Positions 25,428-33,941 of a stretch of 64,000 bases of DNA are shown here, in pieces; the first letter of the stretch is position 1, and every line of letters begins with the position of its first letter. Location of the stretch: contig NZ_LWLE01000025.1 of the NCBI RefSeq assembly GCF_001905125.1, forward strand, positions 36,811 to 100,810, read 5' to 3'. The notes under the pieces were generated by a model. It did no database searches, was not told the DNA's origin, and was given only the letters and a program-made list of their open reading frames with translations. The position numbers and the translations under genes were made by a program. Source of the stretch: Streptomyces sp. TSRI0281 (GTDB lineage Bacteria > Actinomycetota > Actinomycetes > Streptomycetales > Streptomycetaceae).

Positions 25428-25441
25428 GAACTGTACAGTTC
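25428..25441. promoter_or_regulatory. Orphan 14-bp palindrome
   Basis: GAACTGTACAGTTC is a perfect palindrome of the size bound by TetR- or MarR-type dimers. It lies in the gene-free stretch 25189-25565, 240 bp upstream of the VOC gene start and beyond the end of the lipoprotein gene. No regulator gene is adjacent. I see nothing else in this stretch. Confidence 0.35.
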
Positions 25442-25565
25442 ACGCTCCGGCGCCTCCGGGGCTGTCCTCGTGGCCGGGGACGACTGTCGCGGTCCACCGG
25501 ACGCGCAGTGCGGCCGATTCGTGCGTCATGCGGGCACCCCAGAAAGCTGGCCGCGGGCGCCGCGC

Positions 25566-26252
25566 CTACTTGGTGGTGTGTGTGGGGTAGACCTCGACGT
25601 CGGTGTAGGCGCCCTTGATGTCTCCCGCGCCCGCGGGCCACTTCAGGGTCACGGTGTGGGTCTCGTTCGGGGGTGTCACCAGGATGTTCGTCGGGTGCGC
25701 GAGGCTGTTGCCGGTGCTGTCGATGTCGTAGGCGAGGTCGAAGACGGCGGCGGCGCCGGGCTTCAGGGTGGTGATACGCGGCTGGGCCTGGCCGCGCCCG
25801 ATGGGGTTCGAGGTGTGGTCGGTGTCCTTGATGTCGACGCCCGCGAAGCCGGTTGCCGAGCAGGTGGTCGAACCCCGGTTGATCATGGTGATGTCGATCC
25901 TCCCGGAGGTCTCGTCCGGGGCGGCGTCCGTGGCGTCGATGGCCAGGTCCTCCGTCTTGCAGAACGTGATCTTGCCGCCCGTCTGCGTCGCACCGTTCGT
26001 ACCGTTCGCGACGTCCGCCCCGCCCGCGCGGGCCTCGGTGTCCTGGCCGGAGCCCGTCTTCGCCTTGCCGGCGTCCGAACCGGCCGTCCCCGAACCGCTC
26101 TCCGGCTTCGAGCCACCCTCCGGCGACGAAGAGGAGGACGAGGAGTTCTTGGCGGACGAGTTCTTCGCGGAGCCGTCGCCGCTACAGGCGGTGAGCGAGA
26201 GGGTGGCGGCAAGGCCGATGGTGGCGAGAGCGGTGATACGGGTGTACTTCAC
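25566..26252 (-). CDS. DUF4232 lipoprotein
   Basis: A 228-aa exported protein with GTG start and a GGGG ribosome site 7 bases upstream. The signal peptide ends in the lipobox LTAC, predicting a lipid-anchored surface protein. Residues about 24-85 are a flexible Ser/Gly/Lys/Asp-rich linker with a run of seven Ser. The C-terminal about 130 residues match DUF4232: FCKTEDLAI, DITMINRGSTTCSATGFAGV with its paired cysteines, and LVTPPNETHTVTLKW. The role of this common actinobacterial domain is unknown; it is thought to be an extracellular binding domain. Confidence 0.88.
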   Translation of the reverse strand: MKYTRITALATIGLAATLSLTACSGDGSAKNSSAKNSSSSSSSPEGGSKPESGSGTAGSDAGKAKTGSGQDTEARAGGADVANGTNGATQTGGKITFCKTEDLAIDATDAAPDETSGRIDITMINRGSTTCSATGFAGVDIKDTDHTSNPIGRGQAQPRITTLKPGAAAVFDLAYDIDSTGNSLAHPTNILVTPPNETHTVTLKWPAGAGDIKGAYTDVEVYPTHTTK

Positions 26253-26442
26253 GGTGTTCCCCCAGGAGCAGCGCGGTGCATGCGGTCGGAAGTATTTGTA
26301 TCTCGCACCGAGTTACAGACAGTCCTCCGCGACGTCTTCGTTCTGTCACAGGCCTACTCACCTCGGGAAGGGGTCGGCGTGGGAGGCGAAGCTTGCTGCG
26401 TTGCGCAGCTTCCGCCGGGCCCACGGGCGCCCACGGGCACCT

Positions 26443-26470
26443 GGCACGTGGCACGTGGCACGTGGCACGT
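26443..26470. repeat. Four 7-bp tandem repeats (GGCACGT)
   Basis: Four head-to-tail copies of GGCACGT, preceded by two similar GGGCGCCCAC units. The surrounding gap 26253-26708 holds no gene that I can support; part of it is the likely promoter region of the DUF4232 gene. Confidence 0.6.
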
Positions 26471-26708
26471 TTGCCGGACCCGAGAACAAGGACCTGCATG
26501 AGGTCGATGACGCCCGTGGGTGGCGGGCGGGGGCTCTCCGCACAGGATCTTGACGTTCTCGCTCCGGTGGGACCTGGCCGGCCTGAACGTTGCAGCGGCA
26601 ACGGTGCGGTGGGAACAGGCGCGTTCGGCAACCGGAGGGGGCGGTGGAGACGCGTACAGGCCCTGCCCCGGGTGCCCGGCAAGGCCCACACCGAGTCGGA
26701 TCAGCGGG

Positions 26709-26963
26709 TCACTCGGTCCGTGTCCCCCGGTAGCCCACCGGCCCCTCGCCCGGGAACTGGGCTGCCCCCTGGAACGAGCTGCCCTCGTCGAAGAAGGTGA
26801 CGCTGCCGTTTCCCGCGTCGCTGGACCAGGTGACGCTCGTACCGGTGGCGGGAGCGCCGTCCGCGGGAACGACCTCTCCGCGGTTGGCCAGGGAGAGCGT
26901 GAGCGGCTCGTCCGGCTGCCACCCTCCCCCGCCGGTGTGAATCTCGGTCTCGTACGTGGCCAT
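26709..26963 (-). CDS. Small hypothetical protein, 84 aa
   Basis: Starts MATYETEIHTGGGGWQPDEP behind an excellent ribosome site (AAGGAG, 5-base spacing). The composition (LTLSLANRGEV, VTWSSDAGNGSVTFFDEGSS) suggests a small all-beta soluble protein without signal peptide. I do not recognise the family. The clear start signal supports expression. It is monocistronic, with large gaps on both sides. Confidence 0.6.
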   Translation of the reverse strand: MATYETEIHTGGGGWQPDEPLTLSLANRGEVVPADGAPATGTSVTWSSDAGNGSVTFFDEGSSFQGAAQFPGEGPVGYRGTRTE

Positions 26964-27389
26964 GTGCTCTCCTTGCTTCTCGGTTTGGACAGCGCGGTTC
27001 GAGGGACTGTTGCGCTGCCCGCACCAGAGTCAGGCGTTCACACACCCGCATCCAGAGCAACCGGGCACAAACCACACCTTCGGCTGGTCCCGGAGTCCGC
27101 GGTCACTTCGCCGACACCCAAGGCCGGCGGAACCCTGCACGACCAGGAGCACGTGATGAAGCCCGGGATGTTCATCAGCAAGGACCACGGTGACTCCACC
27201 CCATGGCCGACCCCCTCGACGAACACCGGCCGGACCCGGACCGCGTCGGCCTGGGACCTGCCTCCCTTAAGGGTTTCCCACTCCTCTTGTACCTCTTCGG
27301 GTTGACCGGTCCGGTGCTTCCGGGGTGACGCGGTGGCGGACGTGCCCACGGGACGATGAGGGCCGACCGCATCCATGGGGAGGGACAGA
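26964..27389. other. Gene-free stretch
   Basis: No frame here looks like a real protein. It presumably holds the promoters of the small minus-strand gene and of the rightward S41 protease gene, but I cannot point to boxes. Confidence 0.4.
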
Positions 27390-28898
27390 GTGACGATATC
27401 GGCGCTTTCCGTCGGGACCGGGGAATCAGCGGGATCCGGGGGGCCCGGCGGCTCCGGAGGACCCGGGCGGCGGGCCCGGCGTGGTGTGCTCATGGCGGCG
27501 GGAATCGTCCTCGCGCTGGCCGGAACGCTGGGCACGGCCGCCGCCGCGCCCAGGGCGCCCGAGGCCCGGACGAGCCTGTCGGCGGACGGGATCTGGCAGA
27601 TGGACGGCTACGGAACCGCCCTCACCATCAGCGACGGGGTGATGCGCACCTGGGACACCACGGCCATCAGCTGCCGGCCTGCTGTGACCGTACGTCAGGA
27701 CGGTGCGACCGGCCCCGACGGTACCGTCCGGTTCGCCCAGGACGGCGCCGTCCTGACCGTACGTCCGCGGACCGCCTCCCGAGCCGTCTACAGCTACGAC
27801 GGGGCCGTGGGCACCCAGCGGATGCGCCGGATCAGTGCCCTGCCGGCCCTCTGCGGTCAGGACCAGCCGACCGGCCCGGTCGCGACGTTCGACGTGTTCT
27901 GGCAGACGTTCAAGGAGAATTACGCCTTCTTCGCCGGCCGGGGGGTCGACTGGGACGCGGCCCGCGCGAAGTACCGGCCGAAGGTCAGTGCCGCGACGCC
28001 TCCCGGAGAACTCTTCGACATCCTGGCCGCGATGGTCGCACCGCTCCAGGACTCGCACGTCTCACTTGAGGCGGCCACCCCCGAACTCAGCCGCTACGCA
28101 GAGACGATCCGGCCCGGCACGACCGCGCCCTCCCGGGAGTACGACGCTCGCGTCCGGAAGTTCATCGAACGGCGCGACCTGGGCGGAAAGCCGCTGGAAC
28201 CGTACGCCAATGGCGCGATCGGCTACGCGGAACTGCCGGGAGGCATCGGCTATCTGCGGGTGAGCCGCTTCATCGCCTACACGGCCGGCGAGTACGGGCA
28301 CGCGATCGACTCCCCGGAGCTCGCCCGGGTCCTGGACCGGATCATCACCCGGGCCCGGACCTCGGGCCCCGACGCCTGGCGCGGGCTGATCATCGACGTA
28401 CGGGTCAACATGGGCGGGATGGACGGGCTGGGGCTGCAGATCGCGAACCGGCTCACCAACCACCCGTACACCGCCTTCGCCAAGCAGACCCGCAACGACC
28501 CGCAGGACGACACCCGGCTCACCCCGCGCCAGACCATGCGCGTGGTCCCGGCCGACGACTCGCCCCGCTACACCGGCCCGATCGCGCTGCTGACCAGCGG
28601 TTCGACCGTCAGCGCCGGCGAGACCTTCACCCAGGCGCTGGCCGGACGCCCTTCGCCCACCGTCCGGATCGGCGAGAACACCCAGGGAGTCTTCTCCGAC
28701 ACCCTCGCGCGCTCCCTGCCCAACAACTGGACGTTCACCCTCTCCAACGAGAAATACACCAACTCCCGCGGGCACAGTTTCGAGGGCCCGGGAATCCCCC
28801 CGCACCTGCGCACACCGGTGTTCACGGAAAAGGAGTTCGCGGCGGACCGCGACTCGGCGTTCGACCGCGCCAGAGCACTGCTCACCACCCGGCGCTGA
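27390..28898 (+). CDS. Secreted S41-family (tail-specific) peptidase
   Basis: About 502 aa. The GTG at 27390 is preferred because GGGGAGGG lies 5 bases upstream; the ATG at 27375 would add five residues. An Arg-rich N-region (GRRARRGVLMAAG) followed by a hydrophobic stretch is a signal peptide or anchor. The domain order fits tricorn-core/S41 peptidases: FDVFWQTFKENYAFFAGRGV, then MVAPLQDSHVSL, RGLIIDVRVNMGG, and the catalytic LLTSGSTVSAGETFTQAL with the nucleophilic Ser (SAGE context). ENTQGVFSD and GPGIPPHLRTP complete the fold. It probably degrades or processes extracytoplasmic proteins. A strong hairpin follows. Confidence 0.88.
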   Translation: MTISALSVGTGESAGSGGPGGSGGPGRRARRGVLMAAGIVLALAGTLGTAAAAPRAPEARTSLSADGIWQMDGYGTALTISDGVMRTWDTTAISCRPAVTVRQDGATGPDGTVRFAQDGAVLTVRPRTASRAVYSYDGAVGTQRMRRISALPALCGQDQPTGPVATFDVFWQTFKENYAFFAGRGVDWDAARAKYRPKVSAATPPGELFDILAAMVAPLQDSHVSLEAATPELSRYAETIRPGTTAPSREYDARVRKFIERRDLGGKPLEPYANGAIGYAELPGGIGYLRVSRFIAYTAGEYGHAIDSPELARVLDRIITRARTSGPDAWRGLIIDVRVNMGGMDGLGLQIANRLTNHPYTAFAKQTRNDPQDDTRLTPRQTMRVVPADDSPRYTGPIALLTSGSTVSAGETFTQALAGRPSPTVRIGENTQGVFSDTLARSLPNNWTFTLSNEKYTNSRGHSFEGPGIPPHLRTPVFTEKEFAADRDSAFDRARALLTTRR

Positions 28899-28915
28899 CC
28901 GGACGCTGAGAAGCC

Positions 28916-28958
28916 GACAGTCATACCCAGGAGATCCGAGACCCCGGGTATGACTGTC
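28916..28958 (+). terminator. Hairpin after the S41 peptidase gene
   Basis: GACAGTCATACCC and GGGTATGACTGTC form a perfect 13-bp stem with a 17-base loop starting 18 bases after the stop codon, followed by TT. It fits an intrinsic terminator. Confidence 0.65.
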
Positions 28959-29127
28959 TTCACGACGAGAGTGTGGCCGACGTCGACGAAGTCGATGGGG
29001 TGGTGGTGCCGGTCCATGACGGGGCGGCGGGGACAGGGCTCCGAAGTAGCCGTGCCGGTCGGGGAGGACGGTGTGGGTGTTCGGTTTCATCAGCACGCAA
29101 CCCCGGAGGACCGATGGGCGCCGGCCC

Positions 29128-29634
29128 TCAACGCGATCCTTCCGGACCGTCACCGCCCGGCGCAGCTTCTTGTCCGGGAGGTCCGGCTCCGTTGTCGGTG
29201 CCGTGGCCGAGGTGCGGTTCGCACAAGGCCGCGCCGAGCGGGCTGTGGCGGTAGCGGACGTGGCGCCCGTGGCGGGTCCGCCCCAGAAGGTGAGCCTCGC
29301 GCAGGACGGACAGATGCTGGCTGACGGCAGCGGGGGTGACATCGAGACGGTGGGCGAGTTCCGTGGTGGAGGCAGGCTCGGCAAGCATGGTCAGCAGACG
29401 CGCGCGTGACGCGCCCAGAAGCCGTTCCAGAGCTCGGGAAGCCGGCAGTGAGGGGCGTTCGGCGAGGGTGGCCAGGCCCCGCGCGCCATAGACGATGTGA
29501 GGCAGCGCCCGGGAGCTGAGCATGGTGGAGACGCCGTCCGCGAAGCAGCTGGGGGTCAGCAGCAGGCGTCGTCCGTCGAGGGGGATCTCGGCCGGAGGCG
29601 GGGGCCAGGGACCGCTGCGTTCGATGATGAGCAT
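29128..29634 (-). CDS. ArsR-type regulator, N-terminally truncated
   Basis: The C-terminal half is a clear ArsR-like winged helix: SRARLLTMLAEPASTTELAH, RLDVTPAAVSQHLSVLREAH and LLGRTRHGRHVRYR. Upstream lies part of the N-terminal domain usual in large actinobacterial ArsR regulators (VSTMLSSRALPHIVYGARGL). That domain is normally about 200 residues long. Here natural sequence begins only near 29700, in GGANALFTGITGRLTWTEDM, without a proper start, so the first ATG that fits is at 29634 (168 aa). The gene was probably truncated. It may still bind the palindrome between it and the divergent MFS gene. Confidence 0.6.
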   Translation of the reverse strand: MLIIERSGPWPPPPAEIPLDGRRLLLTPSCFADGVSTMLSSRALPHIVYGARGLATLAERPSLPASRALERLLGASRARLLTMLAEPASTTELAHRLDVTPAAVSQHLSVLREAHLLGRTRHGRHVRYRHSPLGAALCEPHLGHGTDNGAGPPGQEAAPGGDGPEGSR

Positions 29635-29721
29635 GTCCTCGGTCCAGGTCAGCCGACCGGTGATCCCGGTGAACAGGGCATTCGCGCCGCCCTCCGAAGC
29701 ACTAGGGTAAATCCATTCCGC

Positions 29722-29735
29722 TCGTGCCGGCACGA
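29722..29735. promoter_or_regulatory. Palindromic operator candidate before the MFS gene
   Basis: TCGTGCCGGCACGA is a perfect 14-bp palindrome 16 bases before the MFS start codon. A second small dyad (GTGCTGAAGCAC, 29740-29751) follows. Its place between a divergent ArsR-type gene and a transporter gene is typical for an ArsR operator. Confidence 0.5.
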
Positions 29736-29751
29736 AGCTGTGCTGAAGCAC

Positions 29752-31083
29752 ATGAATACGCCCACCACCGCCCCGCCCACCATCGCCCCGCCCGCTGTCG
29801 CCTCGACCGCGCGGCTGATCGGCGATCCGACCGTGCGAGGGCTCGCGGCGCCGCTGTCGGTCAACGCCGTCGGCAACGGTCTCTTCCTGACGATCAGCAC
29901 CTTGTGGTTCACCCAAGCCCTGGGCTATTCCGCCTCACGGGTCGGGCTGGCACTGACCGTCGCGGGATTGTGCGGGATCCTCGCCTCCCTCCCCGCCGGC
30001 CGCGCGTGCGACCGCTGGAACGCCAAGACCGTCCTGACCGTTCTGCACCTCCTGCAAGGAGCCGCGATCGCCCTGTACGCCGTCGCCGGCTCCTTCCCGG
30101 TCTTCCTCGCGCTGGCGTGCCTGGCCACGGCCGGCAGCCGTGCCAACGCCACCGCGCGCGGAACCCTGTACGCCGACGCCCTCCACCCCGGCCTGCGCAC
30201 CCGCGCCCCGGCCCTGCTGCGGGCGGTCAACAACGTGGGCATCGGGGCGGGCGCCGCCCTCGGATCGGTCGTCCTTACCTTCGACAGCAATGCGGCCTAC
30301 CGAGGGGCCATCTGCGTGAGCGCCGCCGCGTTCCTCCTCGCGCTGATCCCGCTTCGCCGGATCTCCACCGCAGCCCGGCCCCCGGCCGCGCAGGCCGGGG
30401 CGGCACGGGCCGCCGCCCTGTCCCGGCGACGCGGGTCCCACCTGCTTCGGGATCTGCCCTACCTCGCTGTCACCGCGCTCAACGCGGTCGTCAACTCCCT
30501 CTACGTCGTCCTCGAAGTGACTCTGCCCCTGTGGCTCCTCACCTACACGAACGCGCCCCACATCTTGGTCGGCTGGCTCCTGGTCACCAACACCGCCCTG
30601 GTCGTCGCCCTGCAGGTCCGTGCCGCCCGCGGCATCACCGGCCCGGCCCAGGCGGCGCGCGCCTTTCGCCGCGGTGGCCCCCTCGTCGCGGCCGCGTGCC
30701 TTGCCGCCGCCTGTGCCGCCCACCGCTCGGCGATCACCGCCACCGCGGTCCTCCTGGCCGCCGTAGTCCTGCTCACCCTGGGCGAGGTCGCCTCGCAAGC
30801 CGGTAGCTGGACCCTCTCCTACGACCTGGCCCCCGACCACGCCCACGGCACCTACCAGGGCATCTACCAGACCGGAATCTCTGTCAGTCAGGCACTCGGA
30901 CCGGCGCTGCTGATCGCATTCGTCCTTCCTCACGGCCCAGCTGGATGGGTGGCCCTCGCAGCCCTCTTCGCTGGCGCGGCGCTCGCCCTTCCAGCCGCCG
31001 CCCGCTGGGCAGCACGAGGTACCGAACGGCGTAGAACCAACTCCCGGCGCCGGCCCAAGGATTCAGCAGCAGCCAGATATTGA
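29752..31083 (+). CDS. MFS transporter
   Basis: A 443-aa membrane protein starting MNTPTTAPPTIAPPAVASTA. About 12 hydrophobic segments can be traced, for example LGYSASRVGLALTVAGLCGI, LPYLAVTALNAVVNSLYVVL and ATAVLLAAVVLLTLGEVASQ. The MFS loop motif between helices 2 and 3 appears as PAGRACDRWNAK. The C-terminal tail is basic. Such transporters next to ArsR-type regulators are usually drug or small-molecule exporters, regulated by the neighbour. The substrate is not deducible. The start is fixed by its position right after the operator palindrome. Confidence 0.85.
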   Translation: MNTPTTAPPTIAPPAVASTARLIGDPTVRGLAAPLSVNAVGNGLFLTISTLWFTQALGYSASRVGLALTVAGLCGILASLPAGRACDRWNAKTVLTVLHLLQGAAIALYAVAGSFPVFLALACLATAGSRANATARGTLYADALHPGLRTRAPALLRAVNNVGIGAGAALGSVVLTFDSNAAYRGAICVSAAAFLLALIPLRRISTAARPPAAQAGAARAAALSRRRGSHLLRDLPYLAVTALNAVVNSLYVVLEVTLPLWLLTYTNAPHILVGWLLVTNTALVVALQVRAARGITGPAQAARAFRRGGPLVAAACLAAACAAHRSAITATAVLLAAVVLLTLGEVASQAGSWTLSYDLAPDHAHGTYQGIYQTGISVSQALGPALLIAFVLPHGPAGWVALAALFAGAALALPAAARWAARGTERRRTNSRRRPKDSAAARY

Positions 31084-31186
31084 GTCAACCCCGCAGCACT
31101 GGTACGGGGCAAGCCCCAGTCGGACGTCCGGTCCGGGGCCCGCCTCAGGCGTACGGAGCACGCGGTCACACGTACCCGTACGGGAA

Positions 31187-31205
31187 CCGCCCGGTCACCG
31201 GGCGG
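31187..31205 (+). terminator. Hairpin downstream of the MFS gene
   Basis: CCGCCCGGT and ACCGGGCGG form a perfect 9-bp inverted repeat separated by one base, 104 bases after the MFS stop. Without a T-tract and with a minimal loop it may be a terminator or a protein site. The rest of 31084-31427 holds no gene. Confidence 0.35.
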
Positions 31206-31427
31206 GCCGGAACCGACTGGGCACCGGGCGGGAATCACCCGGCGCCCACCCATCACCCGGTGCCCACCCGCCACCCCGTCAGCACCGGACCCGCCGGGAA
31301 GAGCCACCCGGGCGCCTGCGCAAGCCCTTTGGAGTGACACACCGTTCCCCGTGAACCCTCCACGGCGTTGAACGGCCGGACGCGACCGCTTCGCGTCGCG
31401 CCCTTCCAAAGACCCATGGGAGTAGTC

Positions 31428-31670
31428 ATGCGTATGCGCTCAGCTCTGACCACGTCCGTCCTCGTCGCCGGCATTCTGCTCGGCGGCGCCGGCGCCGCTC
31501 TGGCCAACGACGGCGGCGGGCTCGTGAACGCCACCGGTTCTCAGGGCGCCGAGCAGACCAGCGACACGACCTTCGCCGGCGTCATCGACCGCGTCGGCCC
31601 GGTCTACTTCTCGAACAGCGAGACCGGACGCGCGTGGAACAAGGGAACGTTCCAGGCCATCTTCGGCTAG
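31428..31670 (+). CDS. Small secreted protein, 80 aa
   Basis: Starts MRMRSALTTSVLVAGILLGG behind GGGAG and has a textbook signal peptide with cleavage expected after AALA (residue 26). The mature part of about 54 residues (NDGGGLVNATGSQG...GVIDRVGPVYFSNSETGRAW) has no cysteine and is polar. I do not recognise a family; chaplin or rodlin motifs are absent. Followed by a very strong bidirectional hairpin. Confidence 0.65.
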   Translation: MRMRSALTTSVLVAGILLGGAGAALANDGGGLVNATGSQGAEQTSDTTFAGVIDRVGPVYFSNSETGRAWNKGTFQAIFG

Positions 31671-31759
31671 GAGTGAAACGTCGGCCCGGCACTGCCACGT
31701 AAGGCACCCGCCTCGCCGCGCACCCACTTGACCCGTACGGCACGTACCGCAAGACACGG

Positions 31760-31796
31760 CGAATTCCCTTGACCGCAACATGGTCAAGGGAATTCG
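31760..31796. terminator. Strong bidirectional hairpin terminator
   Basis: CGAATTCCCTTGACC and GGTCAAGGGAATTCG form a perfect 15-bp stem with a 7-base loop between two converging genes (31670 rightward, 31907 leftward). Confidence 0.75.
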
Positions 31797-31906
31797 TCGT
31801 ACGGGCCGTCACTTTCCTTGGCCCTGCCTGGCAGTCCCCAATTCGGCCGGCGCCCCCGGCCCGGACGACATCGTGCTCGTGATCGTCGTCGCCTCGCGTG
31901 CGGGTG

Positions 31907-32329
31907 TCACAGAGCAGAGCCAGGGGGAGCGCCGAGTTGTTCCAGAGCACCCTGCAGATCCCAGTTGAACCAGGACTCGGCGATCTTTCCGTCCTGGAAT
32001 CTCAAGGTGGCCTGGCCGGATACCTCAAAGGTCCTGCCGCTCGGAGGGAAGCCCTGGTAGTCGCCGGTGTGGCGGCCCCGTACGGTGAACCGTGCGCACA
32101 CCAGGTCCCCTTCGGCCACCATACTCTCCGCGGTGTGTCTGAGCCCGAAGGCCACGACCAGCTCCCCGTACACCCGTGCGGCCTCGTCCAGCCCAACCGT
32201 CTCCTGCGGCACAGCCGGATCGTGCTCAAGGTAGTCCGGAGTGCACAGATGTGCGTAGGCGGGCACACGGTTCCGGTCCTCGGTCTCTTCCAGGAAGCGG
32301 CCGGCCACAGTTTTGTTACGTTGTCCCAT
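31907..32329 (-). CDS. Ester cyclase / SnoaL-like polyketide cyclase-type protein
   Basis: A 140-aa protein with the SnoaL-like fold pattern: an N-terminal helix with AGRFLEETEDRNRVPAYAHL, then YLEHDPAVPQETVG, ESMVAEGDLVCARFTVRGRH, FPPSGRTFEVSGQATLRFQD and GKIAESWFNWDLQG. The phrase order is that of ester cyclase / SnoaL-type proteins, which are often small enzymes or ligand-binding proteins. No biosynthetic cluster surrounds it, so a polyketide role is unlikely. The ATG at 32329 is used. Confidence 0.8.
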   Translation of the reverse strand: MGQRNKTVAGRFLEETEDRNRVPAYAHLCTPDYLEHDPAVPQETVGLDEAARVYGELVVAFGLRHTAESMVAEGDLVCARFTVRGRHTGDYQGFPPSGRTFEVSGQATLRFQDGKIAESWFNWDLQGALEQLGAPPGSAL

Positions 32330-32652
32330 GCCGTGTTCCTACCGGGCCCGCCGTCCGTGGCGGGGACCGTCACGCCTGCGCGGCGGGTCATGCCCTCCCC
32401 GTTTGACCCGTTCCGGAGGAACATCCCGGACGCCGTGCCAGCAGCACCGGCCCCCGCAGCCACCCAGCTCCGTCGACGTCGTGCTCCAGGTCCTCGTCCT
32501 CCACGCCCCGCGTGGGTGCGCGGGGTACAGCGGGGCACGCGGGGCACGCGGTGGCCGCCCCGGACCGGCATCCGAACACGGCCGCGGGGCAAGGCGCGCA
32601 ACCCCCGGAAAACCAGGGGCCGTCAGGCGATGCCGCACCGCACCGTCGAGCG
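32330..32652. other. Gene-free stretch
   Basis: High-GC sequence with long but biased open frames on both strands. I see no convincing gene. Confidence 0.4.
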
Positions 32653-32976
32653 CTACACCGGACACTCCGGAGACGAGGCCAGGGACTCCGGAGACGGAGC
32701 CGGAGCCGGAACCATCGCCTGGTCCGTGGGGTTCCTACTGGCCCACACCCTGGCCAAATCCAGAAACTCATCGCCCCTGTCACCGAACAGCGGAGCAGTC
32801 ACCTCCCGCCCCATGGCGCGCCACAGGGTCCAGGCAGCGTGGCTGGCGGCATGCATCGCCGCAGTCGCCATCGGGTCCAGGTCGCGCCCCTCGCCCCGCC
32901 GCAGGGCATCCAGACGCGCCACGACCGCCAGCAGCTCCCTGTACGTCTGCTCGTACTGCCTCTGGTCATCCACCAC
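32653..32976 (-). CDS. Hypothetical helical protein, 107 aa
   Basis: A GTG-start frame (VDDQRQYEQTYRELLAVVAR, then MHAASHAAWTLWRAMGREVT) with strongly helical and natural composition. No signal peptide or membrane segment. The C-terminal 30 residues are Pro/Ser-rich and disordered. I do not recognise the family. Confidence 0.5.
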   Translation of the reverse strand: MVDDQRQYEQTYRELLAVVARLDALRRGEGRDLDPMATAAMHAASHAAWTLWRAMGREVTAPLFGDRGDEFLDLARVWASRNPTDQAMVPAPAPSPESLASSPECPV

Positions 32977-33312
32977 ACGTGCTCCCAGCGCGTCGAAAGC
33001 CGCCGCGCGGCCCTGTGGACACCATCCTCACCCCCGGCGACCCCAAGGGCCCCGAGCGACACCAACGACACCAACAGGTGAAGTACTGGGTCCTGGAGGC
33101 ACCCCGGGCACGACGGCATCGTGGGGCTCAAGCCCACGAAGGGGCTGTGACGTCGTACGGCAGAGGCGGCGGAACGTTCGACGAAGACGGGAGGGCGTAC
33201 TGCACCGGCCCGGAGGGGTCCGGCGCGCTCGGGCCGGTGGGAAATGTCCCGAGCGGCAGGTAGTCCCGGTCTTGTCTGGACGAGAGAGGGAAGCACTCTG
33301 CATGATCAACTG
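32977..33312. other. Gene-free stretch
   Basis: Nothing recognisable on either strand between a minus-strand hypothetical gene and a plus-strand SnoaL-like gene. Confidence 0.4.
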
Positions 33313-33639
33313 ATGACCACCCCAGAGACCGTCGTCGAACGCCAGCTCGCCGCCTACAACAGCCATGACCTCGAAGCCTTCGCGGCGACGTACGCCTCCG
33401 ACGTCTGCATCAACCGCAGGAGCGGCGACCGCCTGCTCGGGCGCGACGCCGTGCGGCAGGCGTACGCCGACATGTTCGCCAAGGGCCGCTGCCGGGCCGA
33501 GATCGTCGGCCGACTCACCGAGGGCGACTGGGTGGTGGACCACGAGATCGCCCACGGCATCACGGACGACCCCCTCCGCGTGCTGGTCGCCTACCGGGTC
33601 CGCGACGGCCTGATCGACCACGTCGACTTCCTCCGCTGA
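33313..33639 (+). CDS. SnoaL-like / NTF2 family protein
   Basis: A 108-aa protein starting MTTPETVVERQLAAYNSHDL, the typical opening helix of SnoaL_2-like NTF2-fold proteins, followed by FAATYASDVCI, GRDAVRQAYADMFAKG, WVVDHEIAHG and VLVAYRVRDGLIDHVDFLR. The length is normal for a single domain. Members include small isomerases, hydratases and binding proteins; the function here is not deducible. The start is the first ATG after an in-frame run with no better option. Confidence 0.85.
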   Translation: MTTPETVVERQLAAYNSHDLEAFAATYASDVCINRRSGDRLLGRDAVRQAYADMFAKGRCRAEIVGRLTEGDWVVDHEIAHGITDDPLRVLVAYRVRDGLIDHVDFLR

Positions 33640-33941
33640 CCGCCGGCCCCCCTGATCGGGCGCCGTTGAACCCACCCGGACCAACCCACCCGGACCGGGC
33701 CCCGCAGTCACGCCCCGGAGGCCCGCCACCCGCCCGGTCACCGGCACGTCGTCCGCCCGCCGGGCCGGCCGACCTCACTCCCCCTGGCCATCATCGCTGT
33801 ACGTCAACCCGTGGACGTACAGCGGCACCCCAAGACGTACGCAGCCACCCCGACCGAACAGCGGAGAGCAGGCACACGGGTGAAGGGACCGGGCGGTTCG
33901 TCATGAGGGGGGCGGCCCGGTGGAAGGGAACGCGGTGCTCG
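33640..33941. other. Gene-free stretch
   Basis: Pro/Gly/Arg-biased frames only. No gene seen between two converging genes and no convincing terminator. Confidence 0.35.

Noticed and set aside
29722..29751. The palindromes before the MFS gene as a terminator
   Set aside because: They lie immediately upstream of a start codon between divergent genes, which fits an operator better.
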